Assembly (NCBI GenBank): GCA_017528825.1
Contig: JAFXOI010000019.1
Span: 1 to 46,789, forward strand
Direction: 5' to 3'
DNA: 46,789 nucleotides
Source of the DNA: Elusimicrobiaceae bacterium
GTDB taxonomy: Bacteria; Elusimicrobiota; Elusimicrobia; Elusimicrobiales; Elusimicrobiaceae
A program made the position numbers and the translations under genes. How positions within the stretch are numbered: position 1 is the first letter of the stretch; every line of letters starts with the position of its first letter. The notes under the pieces were generated by a model, which saw only the letters and a list, made by a program, of their open reading frames with translations, did not search any database and was not told the origin of the DNA. Positions 1 through 6,094 of the stretch are shown here, piece by piece.

Positions 1-143
1 AACGGCAATGGGAACGGCAAGTTTCCCTTGACTATCTGATGAACGAGAAGTTTGTCCAGTTTGCCGCGTCGGAGCCGGACGAGGAATACCCATTTACCGT
101 CTGCGGTCAGACCGTCCTGCTCTGCAACGCCGCCCTTGCCTAA
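1..143 (+). CDS. C-terminal end of an unidentified protein (5' truncated)
   Basis: An open frame enters from the left edge (first full codon at 3) and ends with TAA at 141-143. The 46 visible residues include RQWERQVSLDYLMNEKF and the tail VCGQTVLLCNAALA. I recognise no domain in this short piece. It ends 37 bases before the YqaA-like gene on the same strand, so the two may be co-transcribed. A real gene end is likely because the frame is open from the edge and GC-rich like the next gene. Confidence 0.5.
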   Translation, partial: RQWERQVSLDYLMNEKFVQFAASEPDEEYPFTVCGQTVLLCNAALA

Positions 144-180
144 AAGTAAAATCCGCCATAACTTATAAACGGGGGTTACT

Positions 181-621
181 ATGTTGCAAGAATTACACAT
201 TTTGCTTTTTTTAGGGGGGTTGTCCGTTTTATCCGCCACGTTGGTACCGGCGCAAGCGTCTTTAGTAATGTTTGCGCTCATGGTCACAGGCCGATACGCC
301 GCATGGAAATTGCTTGCCGCGGCATGCGTGGGCACCGTCTTGGGCGTGGGCATAAACTGGGTGCTGGGGCAGTATTTGGACCGCCTGGAAAACAAAACCT
401 GGTTTCCCGTTAAAAAAGAATACCTGCAAAAAGCGCAGAATCTTTTTGCAAAAAACGGAAGCATTACGCTTTTGTTGGCCGGCGTGCCGATTATTGGGGA
501 CCCTGTTATGCTGATTGCGGGCGCGAGCAAAATAAACTTTTGGCTTTTTCTGTCGGTAGCGGCCCCTGCCAAATGCGTCCGCTTCTTTTTATTCTGGCTG
601 ATTTATTTGGGATTGACATAA
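181..621 (+). CDS. YqaA-type (SNARE-associated/DedA-like) inner membrane protein
   Basis: A 146-residue protein that is almost entirely hydrophobic, with about four membrane segments. The layout matches the small YqaA branch of the DedA/SNARE-associated family: an early helix with a PAQ motif (about residue 23-25), a GTxLG turn near residue 51-55, a polar stretch with KAQNLFAKNG (about 84-93), then the family signature GVPIIGDPVMLIAG (about 101-114) and a terminal helix with a conserved K and R. DedA-family proteins act in the membrane, probably in lipid or undecaprenyl-phosphate flipping, but the role of YqaA itself is not settled. A terminator follows directly. The family call is fairly safe and the function is not. 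Confidence 0.7.
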   Translation: MLQELHILLFLGGLSVLSATLVPAQASLVMFALMVTGRYAAWKLLAAACVGTVLGVGINWVLGQYLDRLENKTWFPVKKEYLQKAQNLFAKNGSITLLLAGVPIIGDPVMLIAGASKINFWLFLSVAAPAKCVRFFLFWLIYLGLT

Positions 622-625
622 GAGG

Positions 626-655
626 AAAAAGCACTTTGTAAAAAGTGCTTTTTAA
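626..655 (+). terminator. Intrinsic terminator of the YqaA-like gene
   Basis: A perfect hairpin, AAAAAGCACTTT / AAAGTGCTTTTT around a GTA loop, begins five bases after the stop codon and ends in a T run. The flanking A run makes it usable in both directions. Confidence 0.8.
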
Positions 656-1513
656 AGGTACGCACAACAAGCGCTAAAACATCGCGTGTCCATTATAGGG
701 TACCATAGTTCTTATACTCAGTTTTAGCACTCCCCATTATTATTTTGGTACTTTGGCTAGTTCGAGTTTACCAGTGCATAGCAAGGATTTGGTACAAAAA
801 ATGGGACAGTAAATAAGAGAAAATGCCTGCGGTGGAGCAGAATATGACTACGCTCATTGCCATCATCACGGAAACTGTCATCATTAACGATATATTTCCA
901 TTAGATAACCTCTGGTAAAAGGGAAAGACTCTAACTGGGGACTTTTTTATTACTTGTACTCTGCAAAAAGTATATAAAATGGACAGTATAATTTTCGTAA
1001 TTAGCTCATAATTATAGCGTCTAAACTCTGTCCATATTTGCTTTATTTTGATTATTTGCTGTGCCCAAAAAGCGCACAAGGCATAATAAAAGCACAAGAA
1101 ATGGCAAACCAGTAACTGGAAAAATCACGCAGTTATAGTGTCCAAACTGTGCCCAGTATATTCATAGTTTTCAAGAATTTTTTTAGTAGTTTTTATACTT
1201 TTTCGACGAGAAGTAATAATTATAGTATGTAAAAAATCTTGGGAATTTAAGTTGTGCGGATATAGTTTGCAGAAAAAGAACGGATAATTTAGATTTTGTC
1301 GACGAGAAATACAAAGAAAACTAGCATTTACTGTACACCATAAAGGGTCCACTAAGAATATACACTTTTTTGCGTTTTTTGCAAAATCGCTACTTCCTGC
1401 CATTTTTCTGCCGAGCGTTTGTATAGCTTATGATACATAATGTTGCTTAAATTATAGTGTCCAAAATATGTAGAGTTGTCCTATATGTGCTACAATACCA
1501 GAAAGGAGAGTTT
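656..1513. other. AT-rich gap without a convincing gene; holds repeat copy 1 and a palindrome
   Basis: About 860 bases without a supported coding region. Short open frames on the minus strand lack a ribosome binding site and run through DNA that is repeated downstream, so I do not call them. The stretch holds the first copy of the ~340-bp direct repeat (1051-1390), a nested palindrome at 980-1034 (TGGACAG...CTGTCCA enclosing TATAATT...AATTATA) and several copies of the string TTATAGTGTCCAAA or near variants. The sequence at 944-970 also resembles the start of the repeat, as if copy 1 were split by about 100 bases containing the palindrome. Confidence 0.5.
1051..1390. repeat. ~340-bp direct repeat, copy 1
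   Basis: Aligns over nearly its whole length with 1987-2330. Identical blocks include AAAAAGCGCACA, CGCAGTTATAGTGTCCAAAC, TGTGCCCAGTATATTCATAG, TTGTGCGGATATAGTTTGCA and GGGTCCACTAAGAATATACA. The unit contains TCGACGAG at two places (near 1203 and 1301). It lies upstream of the small secreted-protein gene while copy 2 lies downstream. I see no transposase, clear terminal inverted repeats or target duplication. Confidence 0.8.
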
Positions 1514-1894
1514 ATGAAAAAATTAATTTGTATTTTATGCATGCTCGTAGTTTGTAGCATTTGTATACATGCCGCCAGTGATGACAAACATTATAATCTA
1601 TATAAGACGGACAACATGTATACTTTCCTAAAATTAGATACTCGCACAGGACAGATTTGGCAAGTTCACTGGAGCACGGAGAAAGATGGGCGTGCGGTAT
1701 TGCCATTATCTACAGAGAGATTATCATCTGATAGTAAAGATGGAAGATTTGTTTTATTTCCAACCACTAACATGTACAATTTCATTTTATTGGATACCAC
1801 CGATGGAAGAACATGGCAGGTACAGTGGTCTTTCAAAGAAGGAGAGAGAATGATTGTTCCTATTAAATTGCCTAGCAACGATACAGCAGACTAG
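1514..1894 (+). CDS. Small secreted protein with an internal two-fold repeat
   Basis: 126 residues from the ATG at 1514, chosen because GAAAGGAG sits just upstream; an earlier in-frame ATG at 1457 has no such site and would put 19 residues before the signal peptide. The N-terminus is a clear signal peptide (MKKLICILCMLVVC followed by AA). The mature part is two copies of one ~33-residue unit: NMYTFLKLDTRTGQIWQVHW (about residues 34-53) and NMYNFILLDTTDGRTWQVQW (about 87-106), each followed by a charged turn and a strand ending in LPL or PIK. The pattern suggests small beta-sheet repeats. I do not recognise a family. The gene sits between two direct repeats and ends in its own terminator. Confidence 0.7.
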   Translation: MKKLICILCMLVVCSICIHAASDDKHYNLYKTDNMYTFLKLDTRTGQIWQVHWSTEKDGRAVLPLSTERLSSDSKDGRFVLFPTTNMYNFILLDTTDGRTWQVQWSFKEGERMIVPIKLPSNDTAD

Positions 1895-1961
1895 ACTCCT
1901 TCCTCATGGGATGATTTCCTGCTACGACAGAACCAATAACTTAAACTAATTAACCCAACAA

Positions 1962-1988
1962 GCCGCTCCTGATGGGGCGGTTTTTTAT
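1962..1988 (+). terminator. Intrinsic terminator of the small secreted-protein gene
   Basis: GCCGCTCC TGAT GGGGCGG followed by TTTTTT, about 70 bases after the stop codon. The T run is also where repeat copy 2 begins. Confidence 0.75.
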
Positions 1989-2330
1989 TACTTCTACTGT
2001 GACCAAAAAGCGCACATGACACAATAAAAGCGCAAGAAATCGTATCCTGTAACCGGAAAAACCACGCAGTTATAGTGTCCAAACTGTGCCCAGTATATTC
2101 ATAGTTTTGAGAGGAAGTTTTAGTAGTTTTTATACTTCTTCGACGAGAACTAATAATTATAGTATGTGAAAAAGATTCGGGAATTTGGGTTGTGCGGATA
2201 TAGTTTGCAGAAAAATCGTGTATATTTACACTTTTGTCGACGAGAAAAAGAGAAAATCCAAGCATTTACTGTACACCATACAGGGTCCACTAAGAATATA
2301 CAAGATTTGCGTAATTTTGCTCATTTTGCT
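1987..2330. repeat. ~340-bp direct repeat, copy 2
   Basis: Partner of 1051-1390, with conserved blocks in the same order and orientation. It carries TCGACGAGAA near 2141 and 2237, and a further TGTCGACGAGG lies just past its right end near 2338. The copy fills the gap between the secreted-protein gene and tRNA-Arg(GCG); I see no gene in it. Confidence 0.8.
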
Positions 2331-2356
2331 CAAAAAGTGTCGACGAGGAAGTATAA

Positions 2357-2386
2357 GAAAAAACCCGCTCTCGACGGAGAACGGGT
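2357..2386 (-). terminator. Terminator of tRNA-Arg(GCG)
   Basis: Read on the minus strand, ACCCGTTCTC CGTC GAGAGCGGGT followed by TTTTTT, about 14 bases after the tRNA 3' end. Confidence 0.75.
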
Positions 2387-2399
2387 ATATTCTAAGACG

Positions 2400-2471
2400 T
2401 GCGCCCAACAGGAATCGAACTTGTATCTTCAGCTCCGCAGGCTGACACTCTATCCATTGAGCTATGGGCGC
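2400..2471 (-). tRNA. tRNA-Arg (anticodon GCG)
   Basis: Read on the minus strand this folds as a 72-nt cloverleaf: acceptor GCGCCCA pairs with TGGGCGC, discriminator A, D arm with AATGGATAGAG, anticodon stem TCAGC/GCTGA around loop CTGCGGA, T arm with GTTCGATTC. The anticodon GCG reads CGC. Many bacteria instead read CGN with an A34 (inosine) tRNA. The CCA end is not encoded. A terminator follows. Confidence 0.9.
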
Positions 2472-2572
2472 GGAAAACGATTGCAAATTTTTACTACCTA
2501 AGTATTATAACATTTTTTGTAAAATGGTGCAAAATTATTTTTTCGGGTATGAATTTTTATTTTTCCCCCTCA

Positions 2573-3601
2573 CTATAAATTCTTAAAATTGTTTGGGTCC
2601 ATGTAGTAGGGGTCACAGGTGATGCCGCGCGAGGCACAAGAAGGTGCTTTGCCACAATAAGTCCCGCAACAACAAGAAGTTTCATCGTAGGTAGTAACAG
2701 AACGATGACCCCATTCATTAGCCCAATATTGAGTATCTTGAACATGATTTCCACAGGAATATTCTGCATTGGCATAACAAATAGAGCCATTTGTAAATTG
2801 AGCAAAAGCACATCCACCCCAAGAATATGAGCCTGTTTTATTAGATACACAGATACTACCATTTGTAAAAGTATCATTATGACAAGTTCTTCCTGAAGTA
2901 CTAACGCAGATGCCTCCGTCAATATCTAAACTGTTACATCCTCCGTCGTCATCATCACCAATACACACGCTTCCATCTTCCAGATTTTCTTCACGATTAT
3001 TTTTATACCTACATTTCCCGTCCAGTACGCCTAATGCTCCGGCGGCATTACACTTTTCTTCTACAGTGTTATAACATTCTCCGGTAGTAGAGCCCCATAC
3101 ACATGTGCCGTCATTGTCCAATAAATACTTTGTATAACCGTCTTTGCTCCCGGTTTTTGTGCCCATTAATAGTTTTTCACATAAGCGTTCTGCGCGGCTG
3201 TCGCCTGTTTTTGCCTCGCAAAATAAATAACTATTCGGGGCTTTTAAAGACATGGATAGTTTGACATTGGGGAGCGTATTTAACTGTCCGGTAATAGTGC
3301 TTTGATTATTACTTTTAGTTTCTAGGCTATATTCGGCGTCGGGCAGAACAAATTGATTATCGTCTGTTTCTCCCGGTAAAGAAATTGTTAAGGCATCTGC
3401 CACATATGCATAACTTCCATTCTCTAAATAAGCGGCCGCTTGTGCTGTTTGCAGCGCTTTTGCAGGAGTTAGTAAGGTACTCCAGCGGCTTTTATCAATA
3501 GCCCCCTGATACATCGGGATAGCTATGGCACTTAATACAGCTATAATCAGCACTACTACTAATAGTTCGACAAGTGTAAATGCCTGTTTGTTGTATTTCA
3601 T
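2573..3601 (-). CDS. Type IV pilin-like protein A with cysteine-rich repeat tail
   Basis: 342 residues from the ATG at 3601 (AAGGAG upstream); a longer frame to 3715 would run back into the structured leader. The N-terminus is a prepilin leader plus helix, KQAFTLVELLVVVLIIAVLS, with Ala rather than Gly at the cleavage position and the conserved Glu at +5. Residues ~30-170 form a pilin-like region shared with genes B and C (MYQGA-DKS-W-STLL, later CEAKTGDSRAERLCEKLLMG). The tail from ~residue 200 repeats a unit with Phe, Gly-Ser and spaced Cys (FTNGSICVSN, FTNGSICYANAEYSC) and ends in CCCGTYCGKAPSC plus extra residues. Probably exported by a type IV pilus or type II-like system as a minor pilin or surface protein; the role is unknown. 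Confidence 0.85.
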   Translation of the reverse strand: MKYNKQAFTLVELLVVVLIIAVLSAIAIPMYQGAIDKSRWSTLLTPAKALQTAQAAAYLENGSYAYVADALTISLPGETDDNQFVLPDAEYSLETKSNNQSTITGQLNTLPNVKLSMSLKAPNSYLFCEAKTGDSRAERLCEKLLMGTKTGSKDGYTKYLLDNDGTCVWGSTTGECYNTVEEKCNAAGALGVLDGKCRYKNNREENLEDGSVCIGDDDDGGCNSLDIDGGICVSTSGRTCHNDTFTNGSICVSNKTGSYSWGGCAFAQFTNGSICYANAEYSCGNHVQDTQYWANEWGHRSVTTYDETSCCCGTYCGKAPSCASRGITCDPYYMDPNNFKNL

Positions 3602-3842
3602 ATTTTTCTCCTTATCTGTTTTGAAATACAACAAAAACGGCTGTTGTATTTGAGCTAACTCGACTAACCCAAAGTACCACAGCCGTGGTTTGCTATCACC
3701 CGAAGATGATAGCAAACACTCGGCACAACACTGCCGATGGATCAGATCGGTAATGTTGTGCCTAAAACGACTGTCTTTGGAGTCGAGTTATGCTATTGGT
3801 TTCCAATAGCGCACCGTATTCTTCATACGGTTCCAAAAACAG
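3602..3842 (-). promoter_or_regulatory. Structured leader A of pilin-like gene A (putative attenuator RNA)
   Basis: In minus-strand order: P1 5' arm CTGTTTTTGG (3842-3833); hairpin P2 CCGTAT/ATACGG; hairpin P3 GCTATTGG/CCAATAGC; P4 5' arm AACTCGACT (3789-3781); P1 3' arm CCAAAGACAG (3780-3771); P5 GGCACAACA/TGTTGTGCC; P6 GTTTGCTATC/GATAGCAAAC with a TTCG loop; P7 ACAGTCG (3774-3768) with CGGCTGT (3685-3679); P4 3' arm AGTCGAGTT (3665-3657); terminator. P1 and P4 form a pseudoknot with no base between the P4 5' arm and the P1 3' arm. An extended -10 (TGtTATACT, hexamer 3879-3874) lies about 30 bases upstream. The same arrangement precedes genes B and C with different helix sequences. I match it to no known riboswitch class. 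Confidence 0.75.
3633..3685 (-). terminator. Attenuator terminator in leader A
   Basis: On the minus strand CGGCTGT (3685-3679) pairs perfectly with ACAGCCG (3644-3638), followed by TTTTT. The 5' arm is also the 3' arm of P7, so terminator and junction helix exclude each other, and the P4 3' arm lies in the terminator loop. A longer nearby pairing, AATACAAC/GTTGTATT, overlaps the T run. Confidence 0.6.
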
Positions 3843-3903
3843 ATTCAAATTTTATACATCTACTACTATTTCCAGTATAACAAATTTGTGACTATATTGC
3901 ATA

Positions 3904-3935
3904 AAAATCGCCCACATTTCTGCGGGCGGTTTTGT
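3904..3935 (-). terminator. Terminator of the eda-kdgK operon
   Basis: CGCCC...GGGCG hairpin with T runs on both sides, 18 bases after the kdgK stop. On the minus strand it ends in a T run and separates kdgK from the promoter of pilin-like gene A. Confidence 0.75.
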
Positions 3936-3952
3936 GTGATAAGAGAAACACC

Positions 3953-4978
3953 TTACCGTTGGACGCGGCCGGATCCGTCGCCTTGCGCAAGCTTTAATAC
4001 CTCATCGACAGAGACTTGGTTGAAATCGCCTTCAATGCTGTGTTTGAGGCAGCTGGCGGCCGTGGCAAACTCAATAATTTCTTGCGGTTTCATACCGGCT
4101 AGACACGCATAAATCAATCCGCCACCGAAGGAATCCCCCCCGCCCACGCGGTCCACAATGTGCATGAGGTAGCTCTTGCTGAAATAATAATCTTTTCCGT
4201 CGTAGAGCATCGCGGCCCATTTGTTGTCGTTAGCGGACAAAGAGGTGCGTAGTGTAATGGCCACTTTTTGAAAGCCAAAGCGTTCAGCTAGTTTAGCGGC
4301 GACTTCTTTGTAGCCCTCGTGATTGACTTGGCCGGTGGTTACATCCGTTCCAGAGGATTTAATGCCGAACACGTCGGAGGCGTCTTCTTCGTTAGCAATA
4401 CAAACGTCCACATATTGGCAAATTTCCGCCATGACTTGGCCGGCTTTTTCTTTACTCCACAATTTTTTACGATAGTTCAAATCACAGCTGACGGTCAGGC
4501 CCAATTTTTTGGCGGCTTTACACGCTTCTAAGGTAATAGCGGCAATTTTGTCGCCCAAGGCCGGAGTGATACCGGTAAAGTGGAACCAATCGGCTCCTTT
4601 GAAAATTTCGGCCCAATTAAAATCGGTGCTTTCCGCTTCGGCAATAGAGGAGCCGGCGCGGTCATAAATCACTTTAGAGGGGCGTTGGCTGGCGCCTTTT
4701 TCCAAATAATAAATACCTACGCGGTTTCCGCCACGGGCAATAAAGCGCGTATCTACGCCGTAGCGGCGCAACGCATTGACGCCGGCTTGGCCGATTTCGT
4801 GCGCCGGTAATTTGCTTACAAATGCGGCATCTAAACCGTAATTAGCCAAGGAAACAGCCACATTGGCTTCCCCCCCACCGTAGGTGGCACCGTAGGTTTC
4901 CGCTTGTACAAAGCGGGTGTAGCCCTCGGGGGCCAAGCGTAACATAATTTCTCCGAAAGTGATTACTCTTTTTGTCAT
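3953..4978 (-). CDS. kdgK: 2-keto-3-deoxygluconate (KDG) kinase, PfkB family
   Basis: 341 residues. Transfers phosphate from ATP to 2-keto-3-deoxygluconate, giving KDPG for the next enzyme, Eda. PfkB/ribokinase features are present: the N-terminal FGEIMLRLAPEG, the substrate-side GGGEANVAVSLANYG (about 34-48), CDLNYRKKLW in the middle (~165), and the nucleotide and catalytic-base motif VGGGDSFGGGLIYA near residue 280. The first part (GYTRF and AETYGATYGGGEAN) is typical of KDG kinases rather than fructokinases. AGGAGATTTT precedes the ATG. It lies eight bases after eda on the same strand, and the uronate genes upstream make the same product, KDG, which supports the assignment. Confidence 0.92.
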   Translation of the reverse strand: MTKRVITFGEIMLRLAPEGYTRFVQAETYGATYGGGEANVAVSLANYGLDAAFVSKLPAHEIGQAGVNALRRYGVDTRFIARGGNRVGIYYLEKGASQRPSKVIYDRAGSSIAEAESTDFNWAEIFKGADWFHFTGITPALGDKIAAITLEACKAAKKLGLTVSCDLNYRKKLWSKEKAGQVMAEICQYVDVCIANEEDASDVFGIKSSGTDVTTGQVNHEGYKEVAAKLAERFGFQKVAITLRTSLSANDNKWAAMLYDGKDYYFSKSYLMHIVDRVGGGDSFGGGLIYACLAGMKPQEIIEFATAASCLKHSIEGDFNQVSVDEVLKLAQGDGSGRVQR

Positions 4979-4986
4979 AAAATCTC

Positions 4987-5949
4987 CTATTTTTGCAAAA
5001 TATGTAAGGCAAAACCGGCTACTTCATTTTGTAAATACACTACGCGCAAACTGCCGTCGGCATTATATCCGGCACTGTCCCAGTTCAGTTTTACACCGGC
5101 TTTTTCCAGACGATAGGCCGCGCGTTCTGCGCTGTTGGTGGCAATAGCGATATGGCCTTTGGTACCGTAGAACGGTTTTTTCATTACTTCAATAAAATCC
5201 GCCGCAAAGTAGGCTCCACCGCGGTCCTGTTTGGCAAATCCGAATAATTTTTCGAAGATACCGGCAACGGCGGAAGATTCTTTTTCGTCGGCGCAATTGA
5301 TACCTACATGGCGTAGTTCAAAACCGAGCATCAAATCTACCGCTTCTTTGGATAAACGGGTGACTTCGGCCCAGTTTTTGGCTTTGAGTAAATCTTTGCT
5401 GACCATCCAACTGCCACCGCAAGCAATAATTTTCTTAAAAGATAAATAGGTATTTAAGTTTTTGGCATTAATGCCGCCGGTAGGCATAAATTTTACTTTT
5501 CCGTACGGCGCAGACATGGCTTTTAACATCGGCAGTCCGCCGGCAGCTTCAGCCGGGAAAAATTTGACTACTTCAAGCCCTAGTTCAATAGCGCCTTCCA
5601 CTTCGCTAGGTGTAGCACAACCCGGCGTGACAGGGATGTTTTTAGCCAAACAATGTTTCACAACGGCCGGATTGAAACCCGGGCTGACGATAAATTTAGC
5701 TCCGGCCGCTACGGCGCGGTCGGCTTGCTGCGTGGTTAAAACGGTTCCGGCTCCCACTAACATTTGAGGGAACTGCTTGGACATAATTTTAATGGCTTCT
5801 TCGGCCGCGGCGGTGCGGAATGTTACTTCGGCACACGGTAGTCCGCCATCAATTAAAGCTTGTGCAAGCGGGGCGGCATCGGCGGCATCTTCTAAGGCGA
5901 TTACCGGCACGATACCGATTTTGGATAGTTCACTTAAAACTGGGTTCAT
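4987..5949 (-). CDS. eda: KDPG/KHG aldolase fused to a C-terminal VOC (glyoxalase-like) domain
   Basis: 320 residues. Residues 1-~210 are a class I KDPG aldolase, which splits KDPG into pyruvate and glyceraldehyde-3-phosphate: the Glu of CAEVTFRT (~40), VGAGTVLT, SPGFNP, the Schiff-base Lys in EVVKFFPAE (~133) and MPTGGI are all present. The normal enzyme stops near 210. Here another ~110 residues follow, starting LRHVGINCADEKES and containing GAYFAADFIEVMKKP and KGHIAIAT, which look like a single VOC-type beta-alpha-beta-beta-beta unit. Its function is unknown; it could sense a ligand or act on a related sugar acid. First gene of the eda-kdgK operon, under a good sigma-70 promoter at 5982-6009. 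Confidence 0.9.
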   Translation of the reverse strand: MNPVLSELSKIGIVPVIALEDAADAAPLAQALIDGGLPCAEVTFRTAAAEEAIKIMSKQFPQMLVGAGTVLTTQQADRAVAAGAKFIVSPGFNPAVVKHCLAKNIPVTPGCATPSEVEGAIELGLEVVKFFPAEAAGGLPMLKAMSAPYGKVKFMPTGGINAKNLNTYLSFKKIIACGGSWMVSKDLLKAKNWAEVTRLSKEAVDLMLGFELRHVGINCADEKESSAVAGIFEKLFGFAKQDRGGAYFAADFIEVMKKPFYGTKGHIAIATNSAERAAYRLEKAGVKLNWDSAGYNADGSLRVVYLQNEVAGFALHILQK

Positions 5950-5981
5950 AAATTCTCCTGTATAAAAACATCTACTTGAAT

Positions 5982-6009
5982 TTTATAATCTTTGAGTCCA
6001 AAGTGTCAA
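5982..6009 (-). promoter_or_regulatory. Sigma-70-type promoter of eda-kdgK
   Basis: On the minus strand TTGACA (6009-6004), a 16-base spacer, then TATAAA (5987-5982). The start would lie about 25 bases before the eda ATG. It sits in the 145-bp divergent gap between eda and uxaB, where an operator for uronate control would be expected; I see no clear palindrome. Confidence 0.65.
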
Positions 6010-6016
6010 AAGCCCA

Positions 6017-6045
6017 TTGCCTTTTGTTGCCTAAAATGATAAAAA
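6017..6045 (+). promoter_or_regulatory. Probable promoter of the uxaB operon
   Basis: TTGCCT, a 17-base spacer and TAAAAA on the plus strand, 49 bases before the uxaB ATG. The -10 is poor, consistent with an activated or regulated promoter. It is back to back with the eda promoter. Confidence 0.4.
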
Positions 6046-6094
6046 GGTAGAGAAGGCTGATTTTTAACTTACCTAATAAGGAGTCATAAAATTT

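Noticed and set aside
768-1403. Two minus-strand open frames of 109 and 92 codons
   Set aside because: No ribosome binding site or recognisable domain. The second encodes the same peptide pieces as a frame at 1891-2265 only because the DNA is repeated, and its reading frame is not better conserved than the DNA.
2166-2501. Plus-strand open frames running across the tRNA-Arg(GCG) gene
   Set aside because: They cross a clear tRNA and repeat DNA, and have no binding site.
3602-3715. Longer N-terminus for pilin-like protein A
   Set aside because: The extension runs through the attenuator terminator and leader; AAGGAG and the prepilin signal fix the start at 3601.
3602-3842. c-di-GMP riboswitch upstream of the pilin genes
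   Set aside because: Tempting because these riboswitches occur before pilin genes, but the conserved class I strings (for example GACGCAAAGCC) and the class II pattern are absent, and the P1/P4 pseudoknot layout does not match class I.
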